This document shows, piece after piece, positions 54,285-63,832 of a stretch of 64,000 nt of DNA. The stretch's first letter is position 1. Every line of letters begins with the position of its first letter. The stretch is taken from assembly GCA_001577345.1 (NCBI GenBank), contig LSLI01000007.1, forward strand, positions 1 to 64,000, given 5' to 3'. Below the pieces are notes generated by a model that was given only the letters and a program-made list of their open reading frames with translations, had not been told where the DNA came from and made no database searches. The position numbers and the translations under genes are program-made. The stretch is from Candidatus Gallionella acididurans. Its GTDB lineage: Bacteria; Pseudomonadota; Gammaproteobacteria; Burkholderiales; Gallionellaceae.

Positions 54285-55205
54285 TCAGCTGGCAGCTTTT
54301 TCTAAAAAGCGCACGGGATTCTGGGCAATACCTTTGTAACGGACTTCAAAGTGCAGGTGGTTGCCGGTAGAACGCCCGGTGCTCCCCACCTCGGCGATCT
54401 TTTCGCCGCGCCGGACAATCTGGCCGACTTTCACGAACAACTTCGAGCAATGCGCATAACGCGTGACTATCTCGTTGCCGTGATCAATCTCGACCATATT
54501 ACCATATGAACTATTCAAGCTCGCATAGTCCACCACCCCCCCGGCTGAAGCATAGATCGGAGTCCCCGCGTCCGCGACAAAATCCACCCCTTCGTGCATC
54601 GCGTTTTCCCCGGTAAACGGATCGATGCGCCAGCCGAAATTGGAGGAATAATAGCCCGTATGGACGGGCGGGATGGAGGGCAGCATCTTCCTGCTCAATT
54701 GATTCTGCAGCAGCATGGTTTCCAGGGCCAGCAGCTTGTCGTTGCGGTCATTCAGCATATGGCTCAGGCTGTCCAGTTGCTGGCCCAGGCCGTTCTCCGA
54801 CATTTTCTGTCCGGGTATGGTCACCAGCGGACCCCCTTCCGCGGGTGGGTTGGAGAACTGGAATTCCTCGGGTTTCATCCCGGTCAGCTTGGCCAGGCGC
54901 GCGCCCAGCGCGTCCAGGCGCTGCACCTGCGCCTGCATCCGTCCCACCCTGACCGCCATCGCATCGAGGCTGCTATGCAGATAGAACTGCTGTTTTTGCT
55001 GCTCGTCGTTCTGCACCTGGGATAGCATGACGCGTATTTCGTCGCTCAGGTCCTCGGGAGCGAAGCGCACCAGCAGGTATTGCAGCGTAAAAGCCGCTCC
55101 CAGCATCAAGCCCGACAGCAACAGCAACAACAGCGCTATCTGCAACCCGCCCAGCGAAATACTGCGGGTTTTTGCCAGGCGATTGGAAACTAGAATAATA
55201 TTCAT
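54285..55205 (-). CDS. M23 (LytM-type) peptidase, membrane-anchored
   Basis: A 306-aa protein. One N-terminal TM (about residues 20-42), a coiled-coil region, and a C-terminal M23 domain with zinc ligands HEGVDF and HLHFE. Two ATGs in tandem (55208 and 55205) follow AAGGGGGG; spacing favours 55205. It is predicted to cleave peptidoglycan peptide cross-links or to activate amidases. It diverges from dciA with only 17 bp between starts. Confidence 0.9.
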   Translation of the reverse strand: MNIILVSNRLAKTRSISLGGLQIALLLLLLSGLMLGAAFTLQYLLVRFAPEDLSDEIRVMLSQVQNDEQQKQQFYLHSSLDAMAVRVGRMQAQVQRLDALGARLAKLTGMKPEEFQFSNPPAEGGPLVTIPGQKMSENGLGQQLDSLSHMLNDRNDKLLALETMLLQNQLSRKMLPSIPPVHTGYYSSNFGWRIDPFTGENAMHEGVDFVADAGTPIYASAGGVVDYASLNSSYGNMVEIDHGNEIVTRYAHCSKLFVKVGQIVRRGEKIAEVGSTGRSTGNHLHFEVRYKGIAQNPVRFLEKAAS

Positions 55206-55222
55206 CATTCCCCCCTTCTCAA

Positions 55223-55663
55223 GTGATCCAAACATTCGTGACGCAACAACTGAAAACCCTGTTAAACGGCAACCAGGAATTCCATTCCCTGATGGCCCAC
55301 GCCCAAGCCTTATCGGACTTGCAGCGGCACTTTACTGCGGTTGCACCACCCCACTTGACGCAGTCCATCCAGATACTGAGCCTGAAAATGGGCAGGCTCA
55401 GCATCGCCGCCGCCAACGCCGCGAGCGCCGCCAAACTGCGCCAACTTGCCCCGGAACTGGTTGTTCTGTTGCAAAACAGGGGATGCGAGGTTAGCGGAAT
55501 CGCTGTCAAGGTGCAAGTTTCCTACGACCGCCCGAAACCCAAAACGACCCCGCGCAAACTCGGTCATGCGGCACAGGCTGCATTGCACGAGCTCAGCCTG
55601 AGCCTGAATGACTCCCGCCTCAAGCTTGCGCTGGACAGGTTGGCGAAAAAAACTAAAGCATGA
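55223..55663 (+). CDS. DciA-like (DUF721) replicative helicase loader candidate
   Basis: A 146-aa protein starting at GTG 55223. FHSLMAHAQALSDLQRHFTAV and the hydrophobic core LRQLAPELVVLLQ fit the DUF721/DciA family, whose members load the DnaB helicase in bacteria lacking DnaC. The Lys-rich C-terminal region fits too. It is transcribed away from the M23 peptidase, in the usual position between secA and lpxC. Its end overlaps the convergent 66-aa membrane protein gene by 11 bp. Confidence 0.8.
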   Translation: MIQTFVTQQLKTLLNGNQEFHSLMAHAQALSDLQRHFTAVAPPHLTQSIQILSLKMGRLSIAAANAASAAKLRQLAPELVVLLQNRGCEVSGIAVKVQVSYDRPKPKTTPRKLGHAAQAALHELSLSLNDSRLKLALDRLAKKTKA

Positions 55664-55853
55664 CCCGCCAACCCGCCAATACATAGCGCTCCAGCACAAA
55701 CAGCAGGGCGAAGACCAATACCACCAGCACCGCAAAGCGCAATGTCTGCCACGCAAAGTCGAGATATTTCCGGTTACGCGTCAGGACGAACATTGCGCCG
55801 CTCAATACCAGCAGCGCTGTCATCAGCACGACAAGCAGGCGCAGGATCAGCAT
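55653..55853 (-). CDS. Small two-TM hypothetical protein
   Basis: A 66-aa protein with two hydrophobic helices (residues 2-25 and 40-60) separated by a basic turn (RNRKYLDF). It is 22 bp downstream of lpxC on the same strand, so it could be part of its transcript. I do not recognise it. The length and two clean TM helices support a real gene; conservation cannot be tested here. Confidence 0.6.
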   Translation of the reverse strand: MLILRLLVVLMTALLVLSGAMFVLTRNRKYLDFAWQTLRFAVLVVLVFALLFVLERYVLAGWRVML

Positions 55854-55875
55854 AAGCCCGGCGCCTTCATGTTAG

Positions 55876-56787
55876 TCAGACGGTTTGTAATTGCAGGCGG
55901 AGGAATGCCGGCGCATCTTCCGCGCTATTGAACGTGACGAACTCCCATGCCTCTTCATCGGCATGCAGCTCCCGCAGCAGCGCATTGTTCAGGGCATGGC
56001 CGGATTTATAGCCGGAAAATGCCCCGATCAGCGGATGGCCCAGCAGGTACAGGTCGCCAATCGCGTCGAGTACCTTGTGCTTCACAAATTCGTCCTCGAA
56101 ACGCAAGCCATCTGCATTCAGGACCCGGTAGTCGTCCATCACGATGGCGTTGTCCAGGCTGCCGCCCAGCGCCAGCCCCTGGGAACGCATGTACTCGACG
56201 TCCTGCATGAAGCCAAAGGTGCGCGCGCGGCTTATGTCGCGCACGTAGGATTCGTCGTCCAGATCGATGGTCACATTCTGCTTGGTATTGGCAAAAACGG
56301 GATGGGGAAAATCGATGGTAAAAGTCAGCTTGTAGCCGTGATGCGGTTCAAAGCGCACCCATTTGTCGCCGTGTTTTACCTCCACGGTTTTCATGATGCG
56401 GATGAATTTTTTGGCGGCAGACTGCTCGATGATGCCGGCGGATTGCAACAGGAACACGAAAGTGCCCGCGCTGCCGTCCATGATCGGGACTTCTGCGCTG
56501 TCCAGGTCGACATAGGCGTTATCCACGCCCAGTCCTGCAAAGGCGGACATCAGATGCTCTATCGTGGCGACTCGCACGCCATTCTGTTCCATGCAGGTCG
56601 ACAGGCGCGTGTCATGCACCAGTTCGGCGCTCACACGAATCTCTTCGGCCGGTTTTACGTCCACTCGACGAAATACGATGCCGGTGTTGACCGGGGCCGG
56701 GCGCAAGCCGAGCGTGACCTTTTCGCCGCTGTGCAAGCCGACTCCCGTCACGCTGACGGAGTTTTTCAAGGTGCGTTGCTTAACCAT
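55876..56787 (-). CDS. lpxC: UDP-3-O-acyl-N-acetylglucosamine deacetylase
   Basis: A 303-aa LpxC. The N-terminus ([22 protein letters not shown]), [18 protein letters not shown] with a zinc His, and [19 protein letters not shown] with the second His and catalytic Asp are intact. It catalyses the committed step of lipid A synthesis. It follows ftsZ by 74 bp, the standard order. Confidence 0.96.
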   Translation of the reverse strand: MVKQRTLKNSVSVTGVGLHSGEKVTLGLRPAPVNTGIVFRRVDVKPAEEIRVSAELVHDTRLSTCMEQNGVRVATIEHLMSAFAGLGVDNAYVDLDSAEVPIMDGSAGTFVFLLQSAGIIEQSAAKKFIRIMKTVEVKHGDKWVRFEPHHGYKLTFTIDFPHPVFANTKQNVTIDLDDESYVRDISRARTFGFMQDVEYMRSQGLALGGSLDNAIVMDDYRVLNADGLRFEDEFVKHKVLDAIGDLYLLGHPLIGAFSGYKSGHALNNALLRELHADEEAWEFVTFNSAEDAPAFLRLQLQTV

Positions 56788-56861
56788 GGTCAGTTCTATT
56801 CGATGAAATCACGGCCTATTTTATCACAGTCCCAAAGCAGGCTTCATGCCACCGTCCCGGA

Positions 56862-58028
56862 TCAGTCCGCCTGCTTGCGCAGAAATGACGGGATATCATA
56901 GGTATCCACCCCGGATTTTTCCATCGCATCGACTGCGGCCCTGCGCCCGCTCCTCATGATGGTTGGAGTTTCCAGTTCGCCGTAATTCACGCCGGACCCC
57001 TGTTCGTCATGCGTGCCGGTGCGTTGCATATCCTGGTTCTGGTAGACGATTTCAGGCTTGGCTTGTTTGCGCGCAAGCGGTGTGCCCAGGCCGGTGGCCA
57101 CTACTGTCACACGCATTTCATCGCCCATGCTCTCATCGAACACGGAACCGACGATCACTGTCGCCTCTTCTGCGGCAAACTGCACGCAATCCATCACGTC
57201 GTCGATCTCCTTCAGCTTCAGGTTGCTGCTCGAGGTAATGTTAACCAGCACACCGCGTGCCCCGGTCATGTCCACGTCTTCCAGCAACGGGCTGGCGATC
57301 GCACGCTCGGCTGCGACCCGGGCGCGGTCATGACCCGAAGCGATTGCCGATCCCATCATTGCCATGCCGTTTTCCGACATCACGGTGCGCACGTCGGCGA
57401 AGTCCACGTTGATCAAACCGGGCACATTGATCACTTCCGCGATACCCGCCACCGCGCCCTGCAGCACGCCATTGGCCGCCTTGAATGCTTCCGGCACCGT
57501 GACATCGTCACCCAGCACTTCCATCAGCTTGGAGTTGGGAACAATGATCAGCGAATCGACATACCCGGCCAGCACCTCTATCCCCGCCTTGGCAAAGCGT
57601 ATCCGGTTTCCCTCGTATGCGAACGGCTTGGTGACCACTGCCACGGTCAGGATATCCAGCTCCTTTGCGATCTGCGCGACGACAGGCGCGGCGCCGGTTC
57701 CTGTCCCGCCCCCCATGCCCGCGGTGATGAATACCATATGCGCACCGACCAGCATCTCCTTGATGCGCTCCCTGTCTTCTTCTGCCGCAGCCTCCCCGAC
57801 CGAAGGTTTCGCTCCGGCACCCAGGCCCTTGGTGATGTTCACGCCTATCTGCAACTGGGTGCGCGCCTTGCTGCGCTTGAGCGCTTGCGCATCAGTGTTG
57901 ATAACGATGAACTCGACCCCCTGCACGCCCTGTTCGATCATATGATCCACGGCGTTACCGCCGCACCCGCCCACACCAATCACCTTGATGACCGCATCCT
58001 GCGTTTCCGTTTCCATGATTTCAAACAT
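56862..58028 (-). CDS. ftsZ: Cell division GTPase FtsZ
   Basis: A 388-aa tubulin homologue. The tubulin signature GGGTGTGAAP, T7-loop NVDFADVR and the C-terminal anchor peptide DTYDIPSFLRKQAD are present. AGGAGAT lies just upstream of the ATG. It assembles the Z ring, anchored by FtsA. Separated from ftsA by 146 bp that may hold an extra promoter. Confidence 0.97.
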   Translation of the reverse strand: MFEIMETETQDAVIKVIGVGGCGGNAVDHMIEQGVQGVEFIVINTDAQALKRSKARTQLQIGVNITKGLGAGAKPSVGEAAAEEDRERIKEMLVGAHMVFITAGMGGGTGTGAAPVVAQIAKELDILTVAVVTKPFAYEGNRIRFAKAGIEVLAGYVDSLIIVPNSKLMEVLGDDVTVPEAFKAANGVLQGAVAGIAEVINVPGLINVDFADVRTVMSENGMAMMGSAIASGHDRARVAAERAIASPLLEDVDMTGARGVLVNITSSSNLKLKEIDDVMDCVQFAAEEATVIVGSVFDESMGDEMRVTVVATGLGTPLARKQAKPEIVYQNQDMQRTGTHDEQGSGVNYGELETPTIMRSGRRAAVDAMEKSGVDTYDIPSFLRKQAD

Positions 58029-58174
58029 CGTTATCTCCTCAAAAGTTACCTAAAATTAACCCAAAAACCAACCCCGAGCCTACACGTGCGTAATGATGTA
58101 ACAATTAGCCATTCCACTAGGTCACCCCAAAACGGTAACCAAGTGGCTGGTTATACCCCACGCCCCTGCCACCC

Positions 58175-59410
58175 TTAAAAATTGCCCTGCAACCAGGCCT
58201 TCATCCTTGCCAGCACGTCACCGAACGAGTTCGATTGCATGCGCGTCTCCAGATTGCGCTGGTGATGCTCCAGGCCGTACAACAGCAGCCCCACACCGGT
58301 CGCCATGCGCGGCGTTTTCACCACATCGGACAGACCGCCTATATACTTTGGTATGCCCAGGCGCACCGGCAGATGGAATATCTCCTCGCCCAGCTCGACC
58401 ATGCCCTGCATCGCACTGCTGCCGCCGGTGATCACGATGCCCGATGACAACAGCTCCTCGAGTCCGCTGCGGCGCAATTCCTGCTGCACCAGCGAATACA
58501 GTTCCTCGACACGCGGCTCTATCACTTCCGCCAGCGTTTGCCTGGACAGCATGCGCGGCCCCCGCTCCCCCACGCCGGGCACTTCGATCGCCGCGCCATC
58601 CGCCAGTTGGCGCAGCGCGCAGCCGTGCTTGATCTTGATGTCTTCGGCATCCTGCGTGGGCGTGCGCAAGGCCATCGCGATGTCATTGGTGATCTGGTCG
58701 CCGGCAATCGGTATCACCGCGGTATGTCGGATCGCGCCGCCGGTGAACACCGCGATATCGGTGGTTCCCCCGCCTATATCCACGAGACATACACCCAATT
58801 CCTTTTCATCATCCTCAAGCACGGCCTTGCCTGAGGCCAGTGGTTGCAGAATCAACTCGTTGACTTCCAACCCGCAGCGATGGATGCATTTCATGATGTT
58901 CTGCACTGCGGATACCGCGCCGCTGATGATGTGCACCTCGACATCCAGACGCATCCCGCTCATGCCCAGCGGCTTCTTGATGCCGTCCTGCCCGTCTATG
59001 CTGAATTCCTGTTCCAGGATGTGCAGAATCTGCTGGTCGCCGGGCAGGCTTATCGAACTGGCCGTCTCGATCACGCGCTCGATATCCGGCGCCGCCACTT
59101 CCTTTTCCTTGATCTTCACCATGCCGCGCGAATTGATGCTGCGGATATGACTGCCTGCAATGCCGGTGTAGACCTCCTGGATTTTGCAATCGGCCATCAG
59201 CTCGGCCTCCTCCAGTGCGCGCTGGATAGCGCCCACCGTGGCTTCGATGTTGACCACCATGCCTTTTTTCATGCCCGAAGACTCGTGCATACCCATGCCG
59301 ATCACTTCAAGCATGCCGTCCGGCCTGACTTCGCTGACGATGACCACGATCTTTGACGTGCCTATGTCCAGTCCGACTACCAGATTCTTGGTTTCCTTGT
59401 TTCTACTCAT
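58175..59410 (-). CDS. ftsA: Cell division protein FtsA
   Basis: A 411-aa actin-like ATPase. Phosphate-binding blocks VGLDIGTSKIVV and CLVDIGGGTTDIAVF and the C-terminal amphipathic helix (VLARMKAWLQGNF) that tethers it to the membrane are intact. It links FtsZ to the inner membrane. Confidence 0.97.
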   Translation of the reverse strand: MSRNKETKNLVVGLDIGTSKIVVIVSEVRPDGMLEVIGMGMHESSGMKKGMVVNIEATVGAIQRALEEAELMADCKIQEVYTGIAGSHIRSINSRGMVKIKEKEVAAPDIERVIETASSISLPGDQQILHILEQEFSIDGQDGIKKPLGMSGMRLDVEVHIISGAVSAVQNIMKCIHRCGLEVNELILQPLASGKAVLEDDEKELGVCLVDIGGGTTDIAVFTGGAIRHTAVIPIAGDQITNDIAMALRTPTQDAEDIKIKHGCALRQLADGAAIEVPGVGERGPRMLSRQTLAEVIEPRVEELYSLVQQELRRSGLEELLSSGIVITGGSSAMQGMVELGEEIFHLPVRLGIPKYIGGLSDVVKTPRMATGVGLLLYGLEHHQRNLETRMQSNSFGDVLARMKAWLQGNF

Positions 59411-59433
59411 TGCTCGCTCCTCACTGCCGGCTG

Positions 59434-60237
59434 TCAGCCCTGTTTGGCCAATCCGCTTACCGCAAACCCATTGCGATAGCGCAGATCCACATACTTCACT
59501 TTGCCCGATGCCGCCGCCAGACTGTAGGGATAAACCTCCACAAATCTTGCCAGGCGCTGCTGCATATCATCGCGCCCCAGCTCAAGCACCATGCCGTTGC
59601 TCAAGTGCAATTGCCATGCATGGCGGGCTGACAACCCCAGCTGTGTCACCCGCAGATCCAGACCGGCAAGCTGCTGGCTGAACTGTGCGTACTGCCGGGT
59701 CATTTCTGCCGCCGCCTCATCCTGGCCGATAAAAAGCGGCAGCTGTTGCTCGCTTTCCCCGTAAAAAGGAGGCCGGCGTGCACCCGGCACACCGCCAGAC
59801 GCTCGGACTTCATCCGGTCCCGGCGCAGCCTGCGGCATCGCCCCCCCGCTCTCAGCCGCAAAAATCTCGCCCTGCCGGTTCACCAGCGCAACATTGTTCC
59901 AGCGGGCCAGTGCCTGATCCTCTTCAAGTTGCAGCACCAGGCCATGCGGAAATTCCCTGCGTATGCTGGCGTTTCTCACCCAGGGCAGTTTTTCCAGCGC
60001 TTGCCTCAGGCGGTCAATATCCACGGTAAAGAAATTACCCCTGGCGTCGTTGCGCACCACCCGCAAAACCTCGGCCGCCTCGACGCGTTGCGGAACAGCG
60101 CTCAGTCGCACGGTCTGCAGGGGGAACCAGCCCGGCAGATGCGTCGCATAAAATACAGCGCCATACAGCACTGCGCCCGCGCACAAGACCAGCAGCGCGT
60201 TGGCAATACTGCGCAGCAGTGGCGCGTTATCCCACAT
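59434..60237 (-). CDS. ftsQ: Cell division protein FtsQ with an internal insertion
   Basis: A 267-aa bitopic protein. One TM (about residues 10-32), POTRA domain (about 40-108) and beta domain (110-250). Residues 131-164 (from GGAMPQAAPGPDE to GESEQQ) interrupt the beta domain between GEIFAAES and LPLFIG, where other FtsQ proteins have only a few residues. The reading frame stays open. FtsQ nucleates the FtsQLB subcomplex of the divisome. Confidence 0.93.
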   Translation of the reverse strand: MWDNAPLLRSIANALLVLCAGAVLYGAVFYATHLPGWFPLQTVRLSAVPQRVEAAEVLRVVRNDARGNFFTVDIDRLRQALEKLPWVRNASIRREFPHGLVLQLEEDQALARWNNVALVNRQGEIFAAESGGAMPQAAPGPDEVRASGGVPGARRPPFYGESEQQLPLFIGQDEAAAEMTRQYAQFSQQLAGLDLRVTQLGLSARHAWQLHLSNGMVLELGRDDMQQRLARFVEVYPYSLAAASGKVKYVDLRYRNGFAVSGLAKQG

Positions 60238-60242
60238 ACATC

Positions 60243-60277
60243 CCTCTCTCTAACTCTCTCCCGCAAGCGGGAGAAAG
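60243..60277. repeat. GC-rich dyad between ddlB and ftsQ
   Basis: A CCCTCTC-type element with a CCCGC/GCGGG stem, similar to the repeats inside the Nudix/ThiE gene and murC. It lies 14-48 nt after the ddlB stop on the minus strand and close to the ftsQ start, where it could form a leader hairpin. Confidence 0.5.
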
Positions 60278-60291
60278 GACAAACGTGAAAA

Positions 60292-61245
60292 TCATTTGTT
60301 AACCCCCGACAACTCCAAAATTCGCAGCACCAGTTGATCGAAACTTATCCCGGCCTGTCGCGCCGCCATCGGCACCAGGCTGTGATCAGTCATCCCCGGC
60401 GAGGTATTCACTTCCAGCAGATACTGCTTCCCCGCTTCATCATTCAGGAAATCCACGCGGCCCCAGCCCCGCCCGCCTATCAGCGCAAAAGCCTGTTGGG
60501 CGATGCGCTGCATCTCGGCTTCCTGCGTGGCACCGAGACCGCTCGGGCACAGATAGCGGGTGTCATTGCGCAGGTATTTGGCCTCATAGTCATAAAACTC
60601 GTTGGCCGGTTCGATCTTGATCACCGGCAGGGCCCGCTCGCCCAGAATCGCAACGGTAAACTCCCCGCCGCCGATGTAGCTTTCCGCAAGCACCAGCTTG
60701 TCGTGCCTTGCCGCTTCCCTGTACGCAGCCGGCAATTCGCCGGCTGCGTTGACCTTGCTGATGCCGACGCTGGAGCCTTCGTTGGCGGGTTTTACAAACA
60801 GCGGCAAGCCCAGCTGTTTAGCGACAGCCTGCCAATCGCTGTGTTCATTAAGCAATGTGTAATCCGGTATCGGCAAACCCGCCGCATGCCACACCAGTTT
60901 GCTGCGCCACTTGTCCATGCCCAGCGCGGAAGCCATTACCCCGCTGCCGGTATAAGGTATCCCCAGCAATTCCAGCGCGCCCTGCACGGTTCCATCTTCG
61001 CCGTAGCGCCCGTGCAGGGCGATGAAGGCGCGGTCAAAGCCATCGTCAACCAGCACCTGCAAATTCTGCGTAGCCGGATCGAACGGACAGGCATCCACGC
61101 CGCTGCGCAACAGCGCAGCCAGCACCGCGGCGCCGCTTTTCAGCGAAACCTCCCGTTCGGCGGAACGACCGCCAAACAGCACTGCAACTTTGCCAAAAGA
61201 GGCAGGACTGAGGACTGAGGACTGAGGACTGGGGAGCGGGCTCAT
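60292..61245 (-). CDS. ddlB: D-alanine--D-alanine ligase
   Basis: A 317-aa ATP-grasp ligase. [29 protein letters not shown] and [12 protein letters not shown] are intact. The ATG overlaps the murB stop by 4 nt. The N-terminus, [14 protein letters not shown], comes from a tandem 7-bp repeat (61203-61230) rather than the usual short start before [10 protein letters not shown]. It makes the D-Ala-D-Ala dipeptide for peptidoglycan. Confidence 0.96.
   Translation of the reverse strand: MSPLPSPQSSVLSPASFGKVAVLFGGRSAEREVSLKSGAAVLAALLRSGVDACPFDPATQNLQVLVDDGFDRAFIALHGRYGEDGTVQGALELLGIPYTGSGVMASALGMDKWRSKLVWHAAGLPIPDYTLLNEHSDWQAVAKQLGLPLFVKPANEGSSVGISKVNAAGELPAAYREAARHDKLVLAESYIGGGEFTVAILGERALPVIKIEPANEFYDYEAKYLRNDTRYLCPSGLGATQEAEMQRIAQQAFALIGGRGWGRVDFLNDEAGKQYLLEVNTSPGMTDHSLVPMAARQAGISFDQLVLRILELSGVNK
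61203..61230. repeat. Tandem GAGGACT heptamers in the ddlB 5' end
   Basis: Four tandem 7-bp units (three perfect GAGGACT, one CAGGACT) read in the ddlB frame. The same heptamer occurs four times in murB at 61609-61636. This resembles short tandemly repeated (STRR-type) heptamers. Confidence 0.85.
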
Positions 61246-62222
61246 GATCTCATTTCACCGACTATGCGTACTTCCGGATGCAACTTGACGCCGGTCTGTT
61301 GTTGCACCTCTGCCTGAACTTCCAAAATCAAATTCTCGATATCCGCCGCGCTCGCGGCGCCCAGGTTCACAATAAAGTTCGCATGTTTTTCCGACACCTG
61401 GGCGCCGCCGATTTGCCTGCCTTTCAACCCGCATTGCTCGATCAGCCGCGCGGCGTGATCGCCCGGCGGATTGCGAAATACCGATCCGGCATTCGGCAGG
61501 TTCAACGGCTGGGTGGCGATGCGTTTGCTCAACAATGCCTTGATCCCCAGCCGCGCCTCGTCGCCATCGCCCCTGGCAAGCTGCAGCCATGCGGCAACAA
61601 AAAATTCTGAGGACTGAGGACTGAGGACTGAGGACTGAAGAACATGAGGATCTTCCCCAGCCCCCAGTCCTTTTCCCTCAGTCCTGATTACGTGCCGGTA
61701 TCCGATCTCGTATTCGGCCGGTGTGCGCACATGCACTTCGCCGCGCCGGTCCACGGTCTGCACGCGCATCACTTTTTCCCATGTCTCGCTGCCATAGCAG
61801 CCGGCATTCATCGCCAGCATGCCTCCCAGCGTGCCGGGAATTCCTGCAAAAAATTCCGCCCCCTGCAAGTTGTGCTGTGCGGCAAAACGGGCCAGCTTTG
61901 CACCCGGCACCCCGGCTTCGGCATAGATGCTCCCGTCCATTTCGAGATGCAATGCGCTCAATGACCCGTGCAGCAGCAGCACCGTGCCGCGCAAACCCCC
62001 GTCGCGCACCAGCAGATTGCTGCCCAGGCCCACTGCACACAATGGTTCATCTGGAGGCAGGCCGCGCAGGAACACCAGCAGGTCTTCCAGATCGGCAGGC
62101 TGGTACATGCGCTCGGCTGTGCCGCCCGTCCTCCAGCTGGTGTGTTTGCGCATGGGCTCGTCGCGGCTCAGGGTTCCGCGCAATGGCGATTTGGCGTAGT
62201 GTTGCAGCTCGGTCATGTTCAT
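61242..62222 (-). CDS. murB: UDP-N-acetylenolpyruvoylglucosamine reductase with a repeat insertion
   Basis: A 326-aa FAD enzyme. [31 protein letters not shown] and [11 protein letters not shown] are typical. The 4-nt ATGA overlap with murC fixes the start. Residues 183-206 (from GKGLGAGE to PQSSEF) are extra compared with the family and are encoded by tandem GAGGACT heptamers plus inverted copies. The ddlB start carries the same peptide (QSSVLSP). It reduces the enolpyruvyl group to give UDP-MurNAc. Confidence 0.95.
   Translation of the reverse strand: MNMTELQHYAKSPLRGTLSRDEPMRKHTSWRTGGTAERMYQPADLEDLLVFLRGLPPDEPLCAVGLGSNLLVRDGGLRGTVLLLHGSLSALHLEMDGSIYAEAGVPGAKLARFAAQHNLQGAEFFAGIPGTLGGMLAMNAGCYGSETWEKVMRVQTVDRRGEVHVRTPAEYEIGYRHVIRTEGKGLGAGEDPHVLQSSVLSPQSSEFFVAAWLQLARGDGDEARLGIKALLSKRIATQPLNLPNAGSVFRNPPGDHAARLIEQCGLKGRQIGGAQVSEKHANFIVNLGAASAADIENLILEVQAEVQQQTGVKLHPEVRIVGEMRS
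61609..61636. repeat. Tandem GAGGACT heptamers within murB
   Basis: Four perfect tandem copies of GAGGACT. Inverted CAGTCC units follow at 61650-61680, so RNA could fold into a hairpin. The whole extra segment is 61605-61676 and keeps the murB frame. Confidence 0.88.
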
Positions 62223-63832
62223 GGCTCACCCGAACGTTGCGCCTGCACGGCCGGCGTCTTCCCGGTTGCATCGGCGTCGCTCTTTCCCAGCAATCTGTTC
62301 GGCGTGTTTCCTATCGAACCGGCGCCCATCGTGATGACCACATCGCCGTCGCGCGCCATCTGCATGATCGCCTGCGGCATCTGCTGTATATCCTCGACAA
62401 ACACCGCTTCGCTCTGGCCCGCCACACGCAGGGCATGCATCAGCGCGCGCCCGTCTGCCGCCACGACGGGCGGTTCGCCGGCCGGATAGACTTCCGCCAG
62501 CAGCAGCGCGTCCACGCTGCACAATACTTGCACGAAATCCTCGAACAGGTCGCGCGTGCGCGTGTAGCGATGCGGCTGGAAGGCCAGCACCAGGCGCCGG
62601 CCGGGAAACGCACCGCGCACCGCCTCCAGCGTGGCCAGCATTTCCGCAGGGTGATGCCCGTAGTCGTCGATCAAAGTAAAGCTGCCTCTCCCGCTTTCCG
62701 GGGAGGCAACGATTGCCCTCTCTCCCTCCGGGGGAGAGTTGGAGAGGGGGTGCCCCGGCAATACAATTTCACCGTAGCGCTGGAAGCGCCTGCCCACCCC
62801 CTGAAATTCGGCCAGTGCAGAAATGATTGCGTCATCCGCGACACCGACCTCGAGTGCGACGGCGATCGCGGCAAGGGAGTTCAGCACGTTGTGCATGCCC
62901 GCCAGATTGAGCGTGATATCCAAATCCTTGGGCGTGTCGCCCCGACACGGTGCGGTGGAACCGTCTGGTGCGGGAGGGGCGGACGGGCGGCTGTTCCCGC
63001 AATCGGCTGGCTCCGCCAGTAACGTGTCACAGCCGCCGTTCTGCCGGCATTGCGCGGTAAAGTGCATCCGTCCGCCCAGATGCCGCACGTTCACCGCGCG
63101 GATCTGCGCGCCCTCGCCGAATCCGTAAGTCGTCACCGGCTTGCTGATGCGCGGCAAGATTTCCCGCACGTTGGCATCATCCACGCACAATATTGCCCTG
63201 CCGTAGAACGGCAGGTGTTCGACAAACTCCACAAACGCCTGCTTGAGTTTTTCGAAATCGTGGCCGTAGGTTTCCATGTGATCGGCGTCGATATTGGTGA
63301 TCACCGCGAGTATCGGCTGCAGGTGCAGGAATGACGCATCCGACTCGTCGGCCTCAACCACGATGAATTCACCCGTGCCGAGCTTGGCATTGCTGTCGCT
63401 GCTGTTCAGCTTGCCGCCAATCACATAGGTGGGATCGAAACCGCCCCTGGCCAGCACACTGGAGGTCAGGGAAGTGGTGGTGGTCTTGCCATGCGTCCCC
63501 GCCACAGCAATGCCCTGGCGCAGGCGCATCAGTTCGGCCAGCATCATCGCGCGCGGCACCACCGGTATGCGGCGCTCCCGGGCCGCCAGCACTTCGGGAT
63601 TGTCCATGCCCACAGCCGTCGAGACCACCACCGCGTCGGCGTTGGTCAGGTTCTGCCCGGCATGGCCGAGATACACCGTCGCGCCCAGTTTCCTTAAACG
63701 CTTGGTGGCTGCATTTGTCCCCAAATCCGAGCCGCTTATCTGGTACCCCAGATTGAGCAACACTTCGGCTATGCCGCTCATGCCCGAACCGCCGATGCCC
63801 ACAAAGTGGAGATGCTTGACCTTGTGCTTCAT
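62219..63832 (-). CDS. murC: UDP-N-acetylmuramate--L-alanine ligase with two insertions
   Basis: A 537-aa Mur ligase from ATG 63832, which overlaps the murG stop. [14 protein letters not shown], the P-loop GTHGKTTTT (112-120), ATP-site [10 protein letters not shown] and [10 protein letters not shown] are intact. It is about 60 residues longer than usual. Two segments look inserted: residues about 262-301 (from QNGGCDTLL to CRGDTP, within the central domain) and about 360-383 ([13 protein letters not shown] to SPESGR). The second is encoded by a CCCTCTC/GGGAGAG repeat. Both keep the frame. It adds L-Ala to UDP-MurNAc. Confidence 0.95.
   Translation of the reverse strand: MKHKVKHLHFVGIGGSGMSGIAEVLLNLGYQISGSDLGTNAATKRLRKLGATVYLGHAGQNLTNADAVVVSTAVGMDNPEVLAARERRIPVVPRAMMLAELMRLRQGIAVAGTHGKTTTTSLTSSVLARGGFDPTYVIGGKLNSSDSNAKLGTGEFIVVEADESDASFLHLQPILAVITNIDADHMETYGHDFEKLKQAFVEFVEHLPFYGRAILCVDDANVREILPRISKPVTTYGFGEGAQIRAVNVRHLGGRMHFTAQCRQNGGCDTLLAEPADCGNSRPSAPPAPDGSTAPCRGDTPKDLDITLNLAGMHNVLNSLAAIAVALEVGVADDAIISALAEFQGVGRRFQRYGEIVLPGHPLSNSPPEGERAIVASPESGRGSFTLIDDYGHHPAEMLATLEAVRGAFPGRRLVLAFQPHRYTRTRDLFEDFVQVLCSVDALLLAEVYPAGEPPVVAADGRALMHALRVAGQSEAVFVEDIQQMPQAIMQMARDGDVVITMGAGSIGNTPNRLLGKSDADATGKTPAVQAQRSGEP
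62683..62758. repeat. GC-rich palindromic repeat inside murC
   Basis: Contains CCTCTCCC/GGGGAGG and CCCTCTCTCC/GGGGGAGAG dyads. Read in frame it gives the extra segment around residues 360-383 of MurC. Related to the elements at 46121-46161 and 60243-60277. Confidence 0.7.
62930..63049. repeat. Second extra segment inside murC
   Basis: 120 bp in frame with no counterpart in typical MurC, encoding a Cys/Pro-rich stretch. Its left edge has a dyad CGTGTCG/CGACACG (62935-62950). I cannot show a second copy in the window, so its repeat nature is inferred. Confidence 0.45.

Noticed and set aside
57009-58178. 389-aa plus-strand frame over ftsZ
   Set aside because: Antisense to FtsZ, composition of a shadow, no ribosome binding site.
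61203-61636. CRISPR-like array
   Set aside because: The unit is 7 bp, without spacers of even length, and lies in coding sequence.
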